Origin: Diplonema papillatum
Lineage: Eukaryota; Euglenozoa; Diplonemea; Diplonemida; Diplonemidae
Direction of reading: 5' to 3'
Length of the DNA: 64,000 nt
NCBI GenBank assembly: GCA_030068145.1
Contig: JAPJBO010000382.1
Span: 62,001-126,000, forward strand
Position numbers and translations under genes: made by a program. The notes under the pieces were generated by a model. That model was not told the origin of the DNA and ran no database searches. It saw only the letters and a program-made list of their open reading frames with translations. How positions within the stretch are numbered: the stretch's first letter is position 1; each line of letters begins with the position of its first letter. Below, one piece after another: positions 30,433 through 42,498 of the stretch.

Positions 30433-30570
30433 TTTCCAGCATTTTCCTCGATTCAAATTTGTCAAAACAAATTTGTGCCCTTATATCCCAGTTTGGGATA
30501 TAAGGGCACAAAATTTGTTTGAAGTGGGATATAAGGGCACAAATTTGTTTTGAGTGGGATATAAGGGCAT

Positions 30571-33493
30571 TACACCTTGTTTGGTCGCTGTTATCTTTTT
30601 TTTTCCTCTCTTTTTTTTTTTCGCTGGCTCTGTCCAATAGCAGGCGCTTCCGTCTGAGAAGGGGGGTGGTGAGAGGAAATTGCCGTGTGTCGCAAAGATC
30701 TTGGACCGAACCTTCCGCGCCACGAGTATGTGTTTACGGATTCTCCAGCCGACCCCGGGAGATCTTCCCAAAGAGCAACTTCTGAGAAAGACTTGTTTCT
30801 CGCCAGACGGGCCGCGGACACCATATGTCAAGTTGAGTAACTCTGATCCAACACCTTTTAACACACGGCGTGTGTAAATACTTGTTGATTGATCTATCTG
30901 AACTTCTTGCGTCGGGTTTGGACCGGCCGCTGCCCTCAAACTTTGCACTCGTGCTTGCTAACAGGAAAGATGAAATGGCGGACCAAGCTAGATCACTAGA
31001 CTGCACTGCTTGCGCCGAAAAGGATACACTCCCCGATGTTACTCATGCCTTGATAGGACATGAGCCTGCAAAATAAAGCTTCCCGCACGATACACTGTTT
31101 CACGAGGAAGTTGCAGGTGGCCCCTGCGGTCCTTTGTGCGCTTCGCACTTGACCAACAACCAGCCCCGCACGCCAAGTCCACCCTTCGGTATAAGTTCGT
31201 CCACAACTTCTCTCACTTCGTTCGCGAAGTTCTTGATCCCTCTCTCGGGAAAGGTCAGCACGGTAGCGATGACAAGAGAACACATGCAGGTGGATGGATG
31301 CGGCGAGACCACGGACTGCTAAGGCGTTACTACCCCAGGCCCGCATCTATATGGGGGCCACACCCTTGGAGTAAGTTTGACGTGTTCTCTCTCGGGAAAG
31401 GTCAGCGCGGTAGCGATGACCATGAGGACACATGCAGCTGGGTCGGGGGCGGCGGGACTGGGGACTGCCAAGGCGTGTCCTCTCTAACATTATTGTTTCG
31501 TGCGGCTGTAGAGGGGGTTAGCATCGTTTTCTTGCTTCTTCATGACGGCCGTCTTCTTGTCCGCTGCGCTCTCGTTTCTTCATTCCCGCAAAGAGGGAAG
31601 ACGAAGAAGAAGCTCGCTCACTCATTCAACCTGCAGCTGAATGTAAAGCTGGGGCCAGTCAGTGCCACTGTGTAGCTCAGCTTGAAAATCTGGGGTTCAA
31701 ACGCCCATAGGTGGCTGACCATCAGGAAGTTGGGGGTTCCTTGTTGCGTCTGCGGGCAGTGCAGGTTACACGCGCTTTGGTTGTAGCACGCAGCCGCTTT
31801 GCGGGTGTGGCTCAGGCACACTTTCCTTAACTTGCATCGCGTAGTTCTACCCCCCTGGCCAAGAAGTTCGCCTGGGGAATGCAAGAACGTGCTTGTTGTT
31901 GTGTGTCCATCACCGTGTCCTGTCTGCCGCGTTTAAGACGACTTGGCTGATGTTGAAAAGTCTACAGAGAACTGCCGTGGAAACTGGTTGTTTCGGGTTC
32001 GGGCTTTTTGCGTTTGCTAATGATCCCGACGAGCGGATTGGCGTCTTTCGACCTTTTGTTTCTTTGTGAGGTCCAGCTTTGTTGGCTTGGCTTTTTTTCA
32101 GAGTTAAAGTTCGCTTGAAATTCCTTTTCGTTGCAGATTGGCTGTGTGCCTTGAATATCCCCGAGCTCAGAAGTCCTCTCTTCTGCTCGGAAGTTTCTTT
32201 GGCCTCCTTGCGAGGTGTGCACCGTTTTTGAATTGAAAGTTTGCTCGAAGATCCGGGGTACAAAGGTCTCCGGGTGATCATCGTCGAAGTTTAAGGTATC
32301 GTTTTTTTTTTTTTTTTGGGGGGGGGGGGGGGTTCCGTTTTTTTTCACGTTTTTCGTGTTCCCCTGTTGGGGGGGAAAATGTTTCTTGGGGGGAAAATGT
32401 TCTTCTCCTTTTTGGGGGGCGGGGGGAAAATCTTAGTTTCGTGTTCAGGGGGGGGGGGCCCTGAAGGGGGGGAAGATACTCCCAAATGTTGCCTTTATTC
32501 GGATTTTGGTGCAAAGGCACGGCCTTGCAGCTGAACATGGGCTCTTGGCGTCAAAATCGGTTCCAGAACTCGTTTGCCACCCTGGCTGTACCCAAAATAG
32601 CCCCAAGACCCACCAGGAGAGACGAAAGATTGAGTTCGGGAGGGAACGACAGGACGACCGGCGAAGACCTGTAGAGAGCAAGAAAAGATGAAATTTTGGA
32701 AGGAACAGGCCTGAAAGCTCCGTGACACTTCCGGTATGTGACAGTTGGGCGGCCCACAGTGCCAAGAGAACAGTTCCCAAGACGGAATGACAAAAAGGCA
32801 CGGGTGTACTCCCACAATTGTTGTTGTCGCAGTGCATACATCTTATACATGTATCAGCCTATCCACACTTCACTTCGCGAATTTGGCGAAGTAGACGATG
32901 ATAAAGCTGCCGCCCCTCACTCTTTGGTTGCGCCAGTCAGCCGCGAGCGTGCGCCGTACGTGCGGCCGTGCAAACCTTCTGAATTGGTGTGCACGTGCGC
33001 ATCAAAAATCGCTGCCCTAACCCCGCGCTACAGGACGGACGTGCGTGGAATGTCCACCAAGCGTTCTGTCATCCTCCGTCCGTGCAAGGCGACAGGCAAA
33101 CCCGTGTGAATGGGGACCCGCTGCTAAGGCAGTCAACAAGGGGACACTGGCTGCATTCTTGCAATGAGCTCGCCCCGTTTCTCATTGAGGTCTCTTCCTT
33201 TGCGGTCTGTTTCTTTTTGAAGCAGGTCTTCGGGTCCCTTCGGTCGGACAGACACGGCAGACGCGGCTGAGAAGCCCCAAATGTGCAAATAGGAATAAAG
33301 GCAACATTTGGGTTTGCCCTTTTTTATGGTATTTTGACCACTTTTCAAAGGTGTTCTGGCGTAATTCCGGTGAAACCCCCTTTTTTCTACTCTCTGGTCA
33401 AAGTGAGGCGCATGAAACGCATGCATACCCCATTTTCACGTTCGGATGCAGTACTTTGAGGTGAAAAAATCCAAAAAATGGGAAAAGTATCTT
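30571..33493. other. noncoding region with local duplications and homopolymers
   Basis: A direct duplication of about 85 bases occurs at about 31243-31330 and 31389-31478 (shared CTCTCGGGAAAGGTCAGC, GGTAGCGATGAC and ACACATGCAG). Family E lies at 32234-32300. A T-run followed directly by a G-run covers 32296-32333, with further G-runs to 32480. No gene recognised. Confidence 0.6.
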
Positions 33494-34818
33494 CCCCCCC
33501 TAGGGCTATGTAGGATGGAAACGTTGGAAACGTTTCCGTTTCCGTTTCCGTTTCCTTCTTTCTGGCGGTGGATGGAAACGCCGTTGCTTTTCAAAAGGAA
33601 CGGCTGGTATGCCACTAGTATACTGGCTGAAGGTCCGACCGGAAATGTGTGTCGAACGGCGGACCCCGCAATCCAGTGGGAAACCATGGACAAGGTGGCT
33701 CCGAAAAAGAGGGAGGAAAGAAGCATAAGAGTTGCGACCGCGTGGAGCAGACGCAACCACACGCATCCGGTTGTGATGACTTTGAGGTCTGCAGCTCTTT
33801 ATACCAATGGCTGTTGTAGCGACGATGCTCTGTTATGCGAGGCCGTTGGCCAACGCGCTGAAGACGATCGGGAAAGCACATCCGCTTCCAATAATAGGCT
33901 ATACAGATACGGTCGTTCAGGACAGCGGGAGCACCGCCGCGCCACAGGCTACAAGACCGGGGTTTTTCGGCGGCGTAAGACAAAGAGGGAGTGCAATCAG
34001 CATCAGGAGGTGAGAAGGGCACACGTATGCCGGGGCAATGTTGAACCCGCCAGAAAAGCGATGGCCACGCAGTAACGTGTGCGTTAAACATCGCTTGCCA
34101 CAGTGCACCTTGCATACGACGACGGGTGGCAACCGTCACCGGAAGGGGCACCATCGGGCGGTGTTGTCGGAGCATAGACAGCGACGGCAGGAAGAACCCC
34201 ACCGACAATGCAGAAGAGGACGGCAGATTCAAAAAGCCCCACTCGGCACGGCCGCCGATACAAGTAAACATGAGAACGTGGGTTGGAAGCAGCAGAGGAC
34301 GAAGTGGTAGGCACAGAAGAGTGGAATCTGGTGTCAGAAAACCTCAGCATCCGCATGTGACGACATTCTGCATCATTAGCTTGTGGTTACCTATTTGCTC
34401 GTGTCAGATCGCCGACGAAAGAAAGCGGTGAGCATCAGCGACTGCTCTGCACAAACGAGACCGCGACGACACACAAGAAGGGGCCGAGCCAAGTCGAAGA
34501 ACAGCCCAGGAAGGGCCCTGAAGAGTCAGAGAGCCCGCCAGAAGACGGAGGAAGAGAAGTGCCCGCTGGTAGATCAAAAGAAGAAGGTGATCCCGCTCTC
34601 TGAAAGGAAAGCCAAAATTTGGCTGGAAACGGACACCCGACGGACACACAGAAGGACCCGCGAAGTGGTATCCTATAGGCCCCCTCAGCATGAGGAGCCT
34701 TCCGGCGTTTCTTTTAAAAGAAACGGAAAGTTTCCGTTTCCGTTTCCGTTTCCGTTTCCATATTTCAAAAAAACTAAAAGAAACGGCGTTTCCATCCAAC
34801 TTAGCCCTAGGGGGGGGG
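33494..34818. mobile_element. 1.3-kb element with CCCTAGGGCTA inverted ends
   Basis: The left end reads CCCCCCCTAGGGCTA then TAGGATGGAAACG (33494-33523). The right end, reverse-complemented, reads CCCCCCCTAGGGCTA then TTGGATGGAAACG (34789-34816). A GTTTCC hexamer array lies just inside each end (about 33530-33557 and 34731-34759). The TAGGG terminus is hAT-like, but no 8-bp target duplication is visible in the C/G-run flanks. Inner frames (up to 218 codons) are unrecognised, so a nonautonomous element is most likely. Confidence 0.65.
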
Positions 34819-36335
34819 TCGGCGCGGTGGTAGTTTGGTAGAACTACTCACGCGTTTCCTTCTTTCTGCATTCGATCTAGCTGGTCCATTTGTGCCGACG
34901 ACCGCGAGAGGGACGTTCGGCTTGGTGTCTTGCAGCCTTTTTCTCAGCTTGCGAGTCCTGTTTCGTCTCGCCGATTGAGCCAGTGGAAGAGCCTGATCCA
35001 CTGTATTCGTAGAGTGCGCACGTTACGTAATCGAAGTCGAGCCTGCCTGCTCTTGGGGCCGTACGAGCTGGTGATCTGAGCCGTGGCCCTGGTTGAAGTT
35101 CCGGTCAGGAATTCTGATCACCAAAACACGCTGGCAAGACGGCCAACGTCTTTTTAGCCTCACAACGCAATGTAGTGCAACTTGCAGCGCTGTCAGGACC
35201 ATGCAAAAGAAAAGGGCTGCGCAGCTTTCGGGCAGGTGCCCCCCGACCATCAATCTGTTCAATCTGGCATGCAACAGGGACGGATTTGCCTAAGCAAAAA
35301 GTCTTCTTCACCGAGGCCACCAACAACAAAAGATGTGCAGAGAAGGGGTTCCCTTCACGAGCAGCAAAGGCTAGTCAGAGGCCCCAAAGGATACGACCCT
35401 TCTGTTGAAAATATCCATCCTGCGATCACATGGGTTATGGGTTACCTGAATTTACGCGTGATCACATGATATATCTTTCCAATGCTGTGTCACATTACAC
35501 AATGTTTGTCACCTGGTAACAAGAAATGGGCCGTGCCGACACCCCTTCTCTCCCTCCTTTCGGTGAAAGTTCAAGGAATTGTAGTGAAGTGTGTTTTGCC
35601 GGGGGCAAACGCGCTTATTTAGAGTGGAAGTTACTTGTTCGTGAACATTTTACTTTTTGTGACATGTGGTTCGCACGGGGGGGTGGTGTTCTTTGTCGTA
35701 TTCAAACGACAAAAAGTACTTTCATCCTCAGAAGCGGGTGAGTTCGTGGACTTCAAAGGGTGGTTGGAACATTGGAACCAAAACAAAGAGCTAGTCGCCA
35801 GTCAAGCGACCGAAACGGAGTTCACTCTCTCGCAGTAGAAATGCGGGGATTGTGAGACCCCATGCATCGCGAGAGGTAATAACCCTCTGCGGAGGGGAGT
35901 GGCTGCAAACACGGCGCCTCCCCTGCGGGGGAGCCCTCTGCGGAGGGAAGAAGGCACACGTTACGCTCTCCTCTGCGGTGGTAACCTGATACGTGTGTGT
36001 GTGCGATGATGTGGGTTTGCGTGGCAGCCTGATACGTGTGCGCTGGCTGTTACACGAGCTCGATGCTCCGCATGGATGCTTGGTGCCGTGTGCCGTGGGC
36101 ACCGCCCGCTGCACACGGGGATTCGTTTGCGACAATAAAACCTCGGAGGGAAATAGACTGCGTGTTTATCCCACTCAAGAAAGAGATGCGTAGTTTTGTT
36201 GTGTAGTTGTAGTATGTGTCGTCTGCCGAAGCAGCCGGAGATACAGGCGCAGGGGGCAGGTTTTGCTTTACTTTTCTCTTCTTCATGGAACCCGCCCCCG
36301 GCATCCCGACTGTCCAATCACTGTCGAGAAAGTTT

Positions 36336-36440
36336 GCGCCTATTGTGATGAGGTGGTTGACCAGGCCCCCACGAAGCCCACAACACGGCTACAACAGGAG
36401 GATGCAGCCCTGCTGAGGTGTGCACTCAGCCATCAGCATT
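36336..36440 (+). repeat. dispersed repeat family G, copy 1
   Basis: Shares GATGAGGTGGTTGACCAGGC, GAGGATGCAGCCCTG and GAGGTGTGCACTCAGCCATC with 39687-39790. Translation gives a CAYC-type fragment (CAYCDEVVDQAP) that may derive from a transposon protein, but no family could be named. Confidence 0.65.
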
Positions 36441-36589
36441 GGCTGCTAAGCACCCCCCCGACCGGTCGATGTGCCACTTTTGTGGCCCTCTCCGCGTCGC
36501 ATCAAGTACATGATGCTGGCGGTTGGGGGATCGGCGACTGCGACTCACCACGTGAAGGCCCCTCCATGACACCTTCAGTTTTGTTGTGA

Positions 36590-36715
36590 AAAAATGGAAA
36601 AACTAGGGCTTTCCGTTGGCGCACTAGCCTGAACCCAAATCCTGAACGCGGTTGATCATGATCAGTGGGTCTGACTCAGGCGGTTCCCACAGCAAAAAAA
36701 GCATGTGGCTGTGAA
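36590..36715 (+). repeat. dispersed repeat family C, copy 1
   Basis: Shares GGAAAAACTAGGG, CCCAAATCCTGA, TGATCATGATCAGTGGGTCT and GGCGGTTC with 53888-54010 and 55722-55885, in the same order and orientation. Confidence 0.65.
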
Positions 36716-37371
36716 GAAAACAACAACAAAGCAAGAAGGTAGGGCCCGGGCCTAGTTTCTTTTAGAATCACGTCGGTAAGGGTTCGAAGATTCTTTCCGA
36801 TTGCAAACAGAAACACGCGGCCTGACCAAAACTGCAGCCCCCACTAGCGCACGATCACCGCCGCAGGAATTGCATGGTGGATGCTGATATCGTAGCACCG
36901 CATGGCAGTTTGTGCATGCAGTAGCTGAGCACTTACCTACACCTATGATCAAAGTAAAGGAGAAAAGTGGAAACGGGGAAGGTGCAGAACTTCGAGTGTG
37001 TCGGTTGTGTACCTTGCACGGTGCAGTCCAGCCTCAGAAGCTGGAGTTGAAAAAAGAATAGGCGTGTGTTTGTTACGTGCCGGAGGAGGATTAGCCCTAT
37101 CGTGATTGATAGTGAGTGAATATGATCGTTAGGCTAATCTTCTCCCAAACACGCTGCCAGCGTTCTCTTTCGTGTTTACAAAGCATTGTTACTACGGAAA
37201 AGAACAGGCGTGTGTTCGTACGTGCCGGTTCACGCTTTTCGGGTGTGTTACACAGGGGGGTCGGGTCCACCTCTATGTATCGAGTTGCCTGATCAGCAAA
37301 AACCCCAGGCGGCGGTTGGCTGTGGCTGGCTTACAAAAGAGGGGGGGCAGGCTGTTTCTCGGTGTTAAAGG

Positions 37372-38112
37372 AGGAGGTTCGAACAACGACACGTTTCTTC
37401 TTTCTGTCCGATCAGAAATACAGCAAACGAGCAGCGCAGTCTGTTCAACCTGTTGTCAACAGCTAGGCCATTCTGTGGCTTCAGTCGGGTTTGGTTGTTG
37501 GCAATTAAAGCAAATGACGGCACGAAAGCAAATCCGGCTGCGGGCTACGGCGTTTGCCGCTTGCTTGAGGAGAGAGGGGAGAGAGAGAGAGAGAAGGAAG
37601 GGACGGTTATGCACGGGGGATTAAACTCCCCCCGAGAGTTGACGGATCGGGGGCGCGGATTGGAGAGCGAAAGTGGCAATCCGGCGTTCTGATCTTTCTG
37701 ACTAATTCCAAGAATTGACTGATTGTGTGGCGAAAAGCGAGTTCGTGCAGCTCTTCTCGTGCCAGCTGCGTCCTTTCGATCCTTTTGACGAAATTCGCTC
37801 AAGGAATTGTCTGCTTGTGTTGTGACGGAAAGCGCTTTTGGGCCCTTTTCGTGCAATCGACGACCTTGTACGTTCTTCTGGCGAAATTCGCAGAAGGGAT
37901 TGACTGATTGTAGTGACAAAGAGCAAGTTTGTGTCCCCTTTTATGCCTGCGTAGCATCTTGGCGAAAGCCGCTCGAGGGACTGACTGATCGTGTAGTGAC
38001 GAAGAGCGAGTTTGTGGACCCGTTTCGTACGTCCTTCTCAGAATTCGCTCTGTGGGTGCCGACGGAAATCATGTTTTCGTGCCGTCGACGACTGTCTACG
38101 TCGTGATGATCG
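37372..38112 (+). repeat. dispersed repeat family D, copy 1 (~0.7 kb)
   Basis: Matches 54600-55325 over the whole length and in the same orientation. Shared blocks in order are AATACAGCAAAC, CTGTTCAACCTGTTGTCAAC, TTGGCAATTA, GGAGAGAG runs, CGGTTATG, GGCGTTCTGAT-like, then several 80-90-base subrepeats containing GACTGATTGTGTAGTGACG. The subrepeats differ in number and order between the copies. No protein-coding capacity was seen. Confidence 0.8.
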
Positions 38113-38443
38113 TTGCGAATCTGCTCATGGAATTGACTAGGACAAACTGAGAGGCGAATAACACAATCAACACGGGCGACAACAGCAATATGCAGATTAT
38201 CGTCACAGTTTGTTTGCATTCTTCGGTCCACGCTCCACTATCGCTAGTACCTGACGGACGCTTGACACGAGTGAACAGGATACTTGTTACTCGTTGTTCA
38301 TTCGAGACTGGAGGTCCTATGAACACGCAAAGTGAATAGCCTCTATTCGAGCCAACCCCACTTTTCTCTACACTCAAAAGTGTACTGTTTTTTTTGAGCT
38401 GGGGGATGTGCAACGCTAGCTTTTTTTCCCCCTGCCAAAATGC

Positions 38444-38515
38444 AAACGGGTGGCAGAGTGAGCGGGCGTCGGCCTTCAGGCCGGTAGGCCCGGGTTCGAA
38501 TCCCGCCCTTGACAT
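38444..38515 (+). ncRNA. tRNA-like SINE head (tRNA-Leu-like)
   Basis: An A box (TGGCAGAGTGAG, 38451-38462) and a perfect B box (GGTTCGAATCC, about 38493-38503) are spaced as in a tRNA gene. A CTTCAGG-type anticodon loop resembles tRNA-Leu(CAG). The acceptor strands (AAACGGG against CCTTGAC) do not pair, so it is not a working tRNA; it fits a pol III-driven SINE whose body would follow to the right. The reverse strand gives the GGIRTRAYRPEGRRP-type peptide commonly produced when tRNA-derived repeats are translated. Confidence 0.5.
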
Positions 38516-38671
38516 TTTTCCGGTCGAAGATTGTTTTCGAGGTTTGTTGCGTTGCGGGGTCCAATGTGCCCGAAATTTGCGTTTTTGGCGGAGTTTCTCA
38601 GTATCTCGCGGTATTTGGGTCACCCCGGGAAACGGAGTCGGGCGGCCGAGCTTGCCATCACAGGCCAAACT

Positions 38672-39208
38672 GCTACGAGAACCGAACTGTGCTTCACCAG
38701 AACTCAGCTGCGCCCGTACCACAATTTAGCATCGCCCGAACTTTGCTTCGCCAGAACTTAGCTTCGAGCGTTGCTTCGCCGAACTCAGCTGCACCCGAAC
38801 TTTGCTTCACCAGAACTTAGCTCCGCCCGAACTTAGCATCACTCGAACTCATTATCGTCCGAACTGAGCTTCACCAGTACTTAGCTGCGCCCGAACTCTG
38901 CTTCGCCGGGGGGCGGCGGGGGGGGTCCGGGGGCGGGTACCAGCGCCAAACTTTTCCCGTACTCGGTGGGTCGGGGGGGGTCCGGGGGGGGTGTCCCCCC
39001 CCGGGCACGAGCACCGACCTTGGCTTCACCCGGACTTTACCACCCTGGCCGAACTTCGCTTTGCGCCCGAACTTTTTTTTAGTACCAGCGCAGCCTGAGC
39101 GCTTAGCACCAGAACTTAGTATCGCCCGAACTTAGCATCACTCGAACTTAACTTCACCAGCATTGCCCGAACTTAGCTTCGCCCGAACTTTACTGTTCCC
39201 GAACTTTA
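38672..39208 (+). repeat. degenerate CGAACTTAGCTTCGCC array
   Basis: Roughly thirty irregular 14-16-base units of the form CCGAACTTAGCTTCGC (variants ACTTTGCTTCACCAGA and ACTCAGCTGCGCCCG). It is interrupted by G-rich stretches at about 38907-39010. Confidence 0.8.
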
Positions 39209-40812
39209 ACTGCTGCCTCCAGTCTCGCCACGCGCCGGCCTTAGCCGAGAGCACGTACTTTATCGGTATGCCGTGGTTCATCCTGTGTTCTGACGGAATT
39301 GACAGATGGAGCAGTCCACGATAGGAATATCCGGGTCTCTGTTTGTGAAGAGCATGCACGTCAGGCGCCAATTGATCCGCTGCTCGACGGGGAGTCACCT
39401 GCCAGGCTCACGACTGGCTGGTCCTCCCCCTCCCAAAAAGAACCAAGACGCGTCACTGGCCAACCACGGTTGAAACCGGAAAATGATGAGAATTGTTTCT
39501 CGTTGAACGCATTGCTCAGGACGTTTGGTTCATGGTTCAGGGCGCAAAGAAATGCCGTGGTGGCCCATGACGCGTTCTCCTTTCCTCCAACATTGCGTCT
39601 TTGGTAAGAGTAGTAGTTTTGAACTTGATATGCAGCAACAAACTGTGACAATATACTGCGCAATCACGGTCGCGAAAGGCTTGTGCCCTGTAGTAATGAG
39701 GAGGTTGACCAGGCCTCCAAGCCGCCTAATGCACGACACGGCTAGAACACGAGGATGCAGCCCTGAAGAGGTGTGCACTCAGCCATCACAGAGCGTTCCT
39801 TTCCCTCCAACAGCGCGTTTTGGTAAAAAAGAAATAGAAAATGGTCAGGAAACAGAACAAAGAGCACTTCCGGTAATACCCTGAAAAAGGTCGGCACTCT
39901 TGGCATTCAAATATCCATCACTCCGTGGGGGCTCTCCATTTTCTTTTTAGAGTGAGCAGGGTTCATACTAGGACTCTGGATTTTCGGTTTTGAGGGGTGC
40001 GGCTCTATTCACTGAGCCGGAAATATTCTTTTCATACAGGGGGTCAAACTCACGTTCTCATACATTCCTGCAGTTTCAGGCGAAGTCCAGCTCTTCCTCT
40101 TTCAGGGTGTGTCAGACCAGCCCACCCGAAGGCGGTTGGAGCCTTTCGGCAGGTCTTGTCCCCCCGCTGTTTGGGGTAGCGTTTTTGCTTTTTCTTTTTT
40201 GATGTGCGCGCCTCCGAAAGCAGCAGGATGAATGGAACGATCAATGCATCGATCTGGGCTTGTACCCATATGTGTTCTCGTCTGTGCGTACGTGTGTGCA
40301 GTCCCTATTTTATTTTTATTTGATGGGCACAACCCGATGCGCTGCCAACCGTCTCCTTTTTTGATAAGGACAGCGCGTTTGCTACCTCAAGAAACATGCG
40401 TCCGGCACAACTATTCGCCCTTCTCCGCCCCGCCAGCTACAAAGGTGCAAGGCTTTCCATTTTCTCTGACTTGACCGACACAGTTCTCTGCATCAAGTTC
40501 GTATTGACACTTTTCCCAGCCAATTAGATGCGAATAAGAGAGTGAACTTTCACGACATTACTTGTCCTACGGCCCGTACTGTACTTGTCAAAGGACAAAT
40601 TGATGTACTATTTATGGCCAGACCACGATTCCGAAAACAAAACAAAACAAACATCAAAGGCGGGGGGACGGGCAAAAAGTCGGTTGCGTCTGCGCGCAAA
40701 GCAAGAGCGTGAGCGGTTGGATGAGGGAGAGAGAAGTTCTGGTACAGCAGTATGTTACTTGTCGGCTGATACGAATCTTCTAAGACCAGCGTCTTATACG
40801 ACTCAGAAATAA

Positions 40813-40994
40813 GAGCTCGTCACTCGCACAACCGCGGCTGTTACAAAACTAATGATGGTGATGATGGGAAGAGAGAGTTGTTTTCGTGGAAGTGCCTGAT
40901 CGGTTTTACGTAAAGCTGGATACAGGACGCAAGTGAAAACGCCACAGTTGAGGCGACGAGCTTCTCATTTCCTCCAACATTTCATGTTCGGTAA
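40813..40994 (+). repeat. dispersed repeat family A, copy 2
   Basis: GAGCTCGTCACTCGCACAAC at the start, TTTACGTAAAGCTGGA in the middle and TTTCCTCCAACATTTCATGT near the end, closely like 7423-7597 and 54176-54396. Confidence 0.8.
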
Positions 40995-42331
40995 GCATGC
41001 ATGCGTCTCCCACTAACGCAAGGAGCTCACATGTGTGCTGCGTCCAACACGATACACTGTTTATTCCGAGATTAGCGCGGGGGGTGCATGCGCTCAACAA
41101 CAACAGGCCCGTTCTGTAGTTGCATTGCTTGTCCCCCCCCGGTAGCCTGTCAGAAACAGCGCCGTCAAGTACTTCAGACTGTTTCTTGGTTTGAGAAGTC
41201 GAGTTTTGGCTTCAAATGCCGATTGACATGTGAGGCGCCGGGTACTTTGGAAGGTTAGGCCAGGTTCCGTGGCAAGGATTCGTGTTCTCCGCCGATCGGG
41301 TTCTTATTTTCCTGTTCACTCGTCTTCACCTGTACATGTACACTTGCCTTGGATAGTTAAGGTTGGTGTGGACGGGCGCTAGGTCACATTCGTAGTAAAA
41401 TGTGGCTCGGGGCCCCACGTACGAACATAAAAGCTTATAGACTGCCGGTCAAGAATCAGAAAGACTGGGCTGATCATGACAACTATGACCATCCCGGGTG
41501 TGTACGGGCAGGCAGCGGTTCGGCTGAGCAACGCACCCAAGCGGACCTGGAGACTATAAACAGACATTTTTCTGCTTTCCCCAACCCCCAAGACAATCCA
41601 AAACCCGGGGGTTTCGATTTCGACAAAACGGTACTAGGTTCCACTATTTTTCGAGCGTGGACTTGCGGTACTGGGGTGTAGCAGAGGACCTCACGGCTTG
41701 GCCTGGGGAGGTATGTGTTACTTTAGTGTCACTGCGCGTCGTTGGAGTGCCCAAGAAAACCAGACTCAGTCCCAAAATGGTTTCGAGGTGCTTTTTCCCA
41801 GTACTTCCCAATGAGATCGTTGGCCAGTCCCCCTTGGTGCACTTGGAAAGAAATGCGTAGTTTTGCTTTATTCTTTCACTTGTTAGTTGTCGACAACTTG
41901 TTTTGTGTTGAGGTGTCATCAGATGTAAATCTAAAGCCGCCCACGTCAAATTTTGTTAAGCAGCGGCTGCCAAAACTTGCCGTAAGATGGCTAAAGTAGG
42001 AAAGGAAGATAGTCCAGTTCAAAACTTCTCAAGCCGACTGGCTTTTGCAGAACTTATTTTACTTAAATTTAGTAGAAGTTCTGTGTGTGGAACGAGTTAG
42101 AGTGCAGGGACCATCTCTCCGAAGAGTTTCCGGTCTCCTCACTTCTTAGTGCAAAACGGGGACTAGCCACCTACAGGGCGCAGGGACTAGTCGCCCAAGG
42201 ACACAGCTTTCTGCGTATTCGCTCAGTTGAAGACATTCCTTTTGTTACCCCCTTTCTTCCGACAGTAAAGAAGGCCGGGCCTGCTCAAGTTGTGTGAAAA
42301 AACCCTCAAAGGTCTTGATTCGGAACGGGTA

Positions 42332-42498
42332 AGCCGGTCCATCCCCTCCAGACCGTGATAGACCGAAGAATACAGTACCGGGCAATTCGATGCACCTCTC
42401 GGGACTAGGGATGGACCTGATAGACCGTGGTGGACCGTGATTCACTGTGATGAATAGCGGCAGGCACTTCAGTTTCAAGAGATAGGGACGGACCGGCT
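42332..42498. mobile_element. possible MITE (167 bp)
   Basis: Ends AGCCGGTCCATCCC (42332-42345) and GGGACGGACCGGCT (42485-42498) are inverted repeats with one mismatch. An additional internal GGGATGGACC copy lies at about 42410. Just outside, GCCTGCTCAAGTT followed by TGTGA and AAA occurs on both sides (about 42280 and 42608). Confidence 0.4.

Larger units (their letters stand above)
28543..30570. mobile_element. foldback-like element with long inverted repeats
   Basis: The left arm (28543-28620) and right arm (30493-30570) are about 78-base inverted repeats with roughly 90% identity. Each arm is itself built of tandem subunits containing CAAATTTGTGCCCTTATATC. The right arm is preceded by an extra inverted subunit at about 30463-30492, making a perfect local palindrome around TTATATCCCAGTTTGGGATATAA. 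Long inverted repeats made of short tandem units are the hallmark of Foldback-type elements. No transposase frame is visible inside, so it would be nonautonomous. No clear target-site duplication was found. Confidence 0.6.
34819..37371. other. noncoding region with dispersed repeat fragments
   Basis: Contains short G/C hairpins around 35885-35980 (CTCTGCGGAGGG-type strings repeated three times), family G at 36336-36440 and family C at 36590-36715. Positions 35795-35855 resemble 52742-52800 (shared AGAAATGCGGG and GTCA-GCAACCGA-type strings). No gene recognised. Confidence 0.55.
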
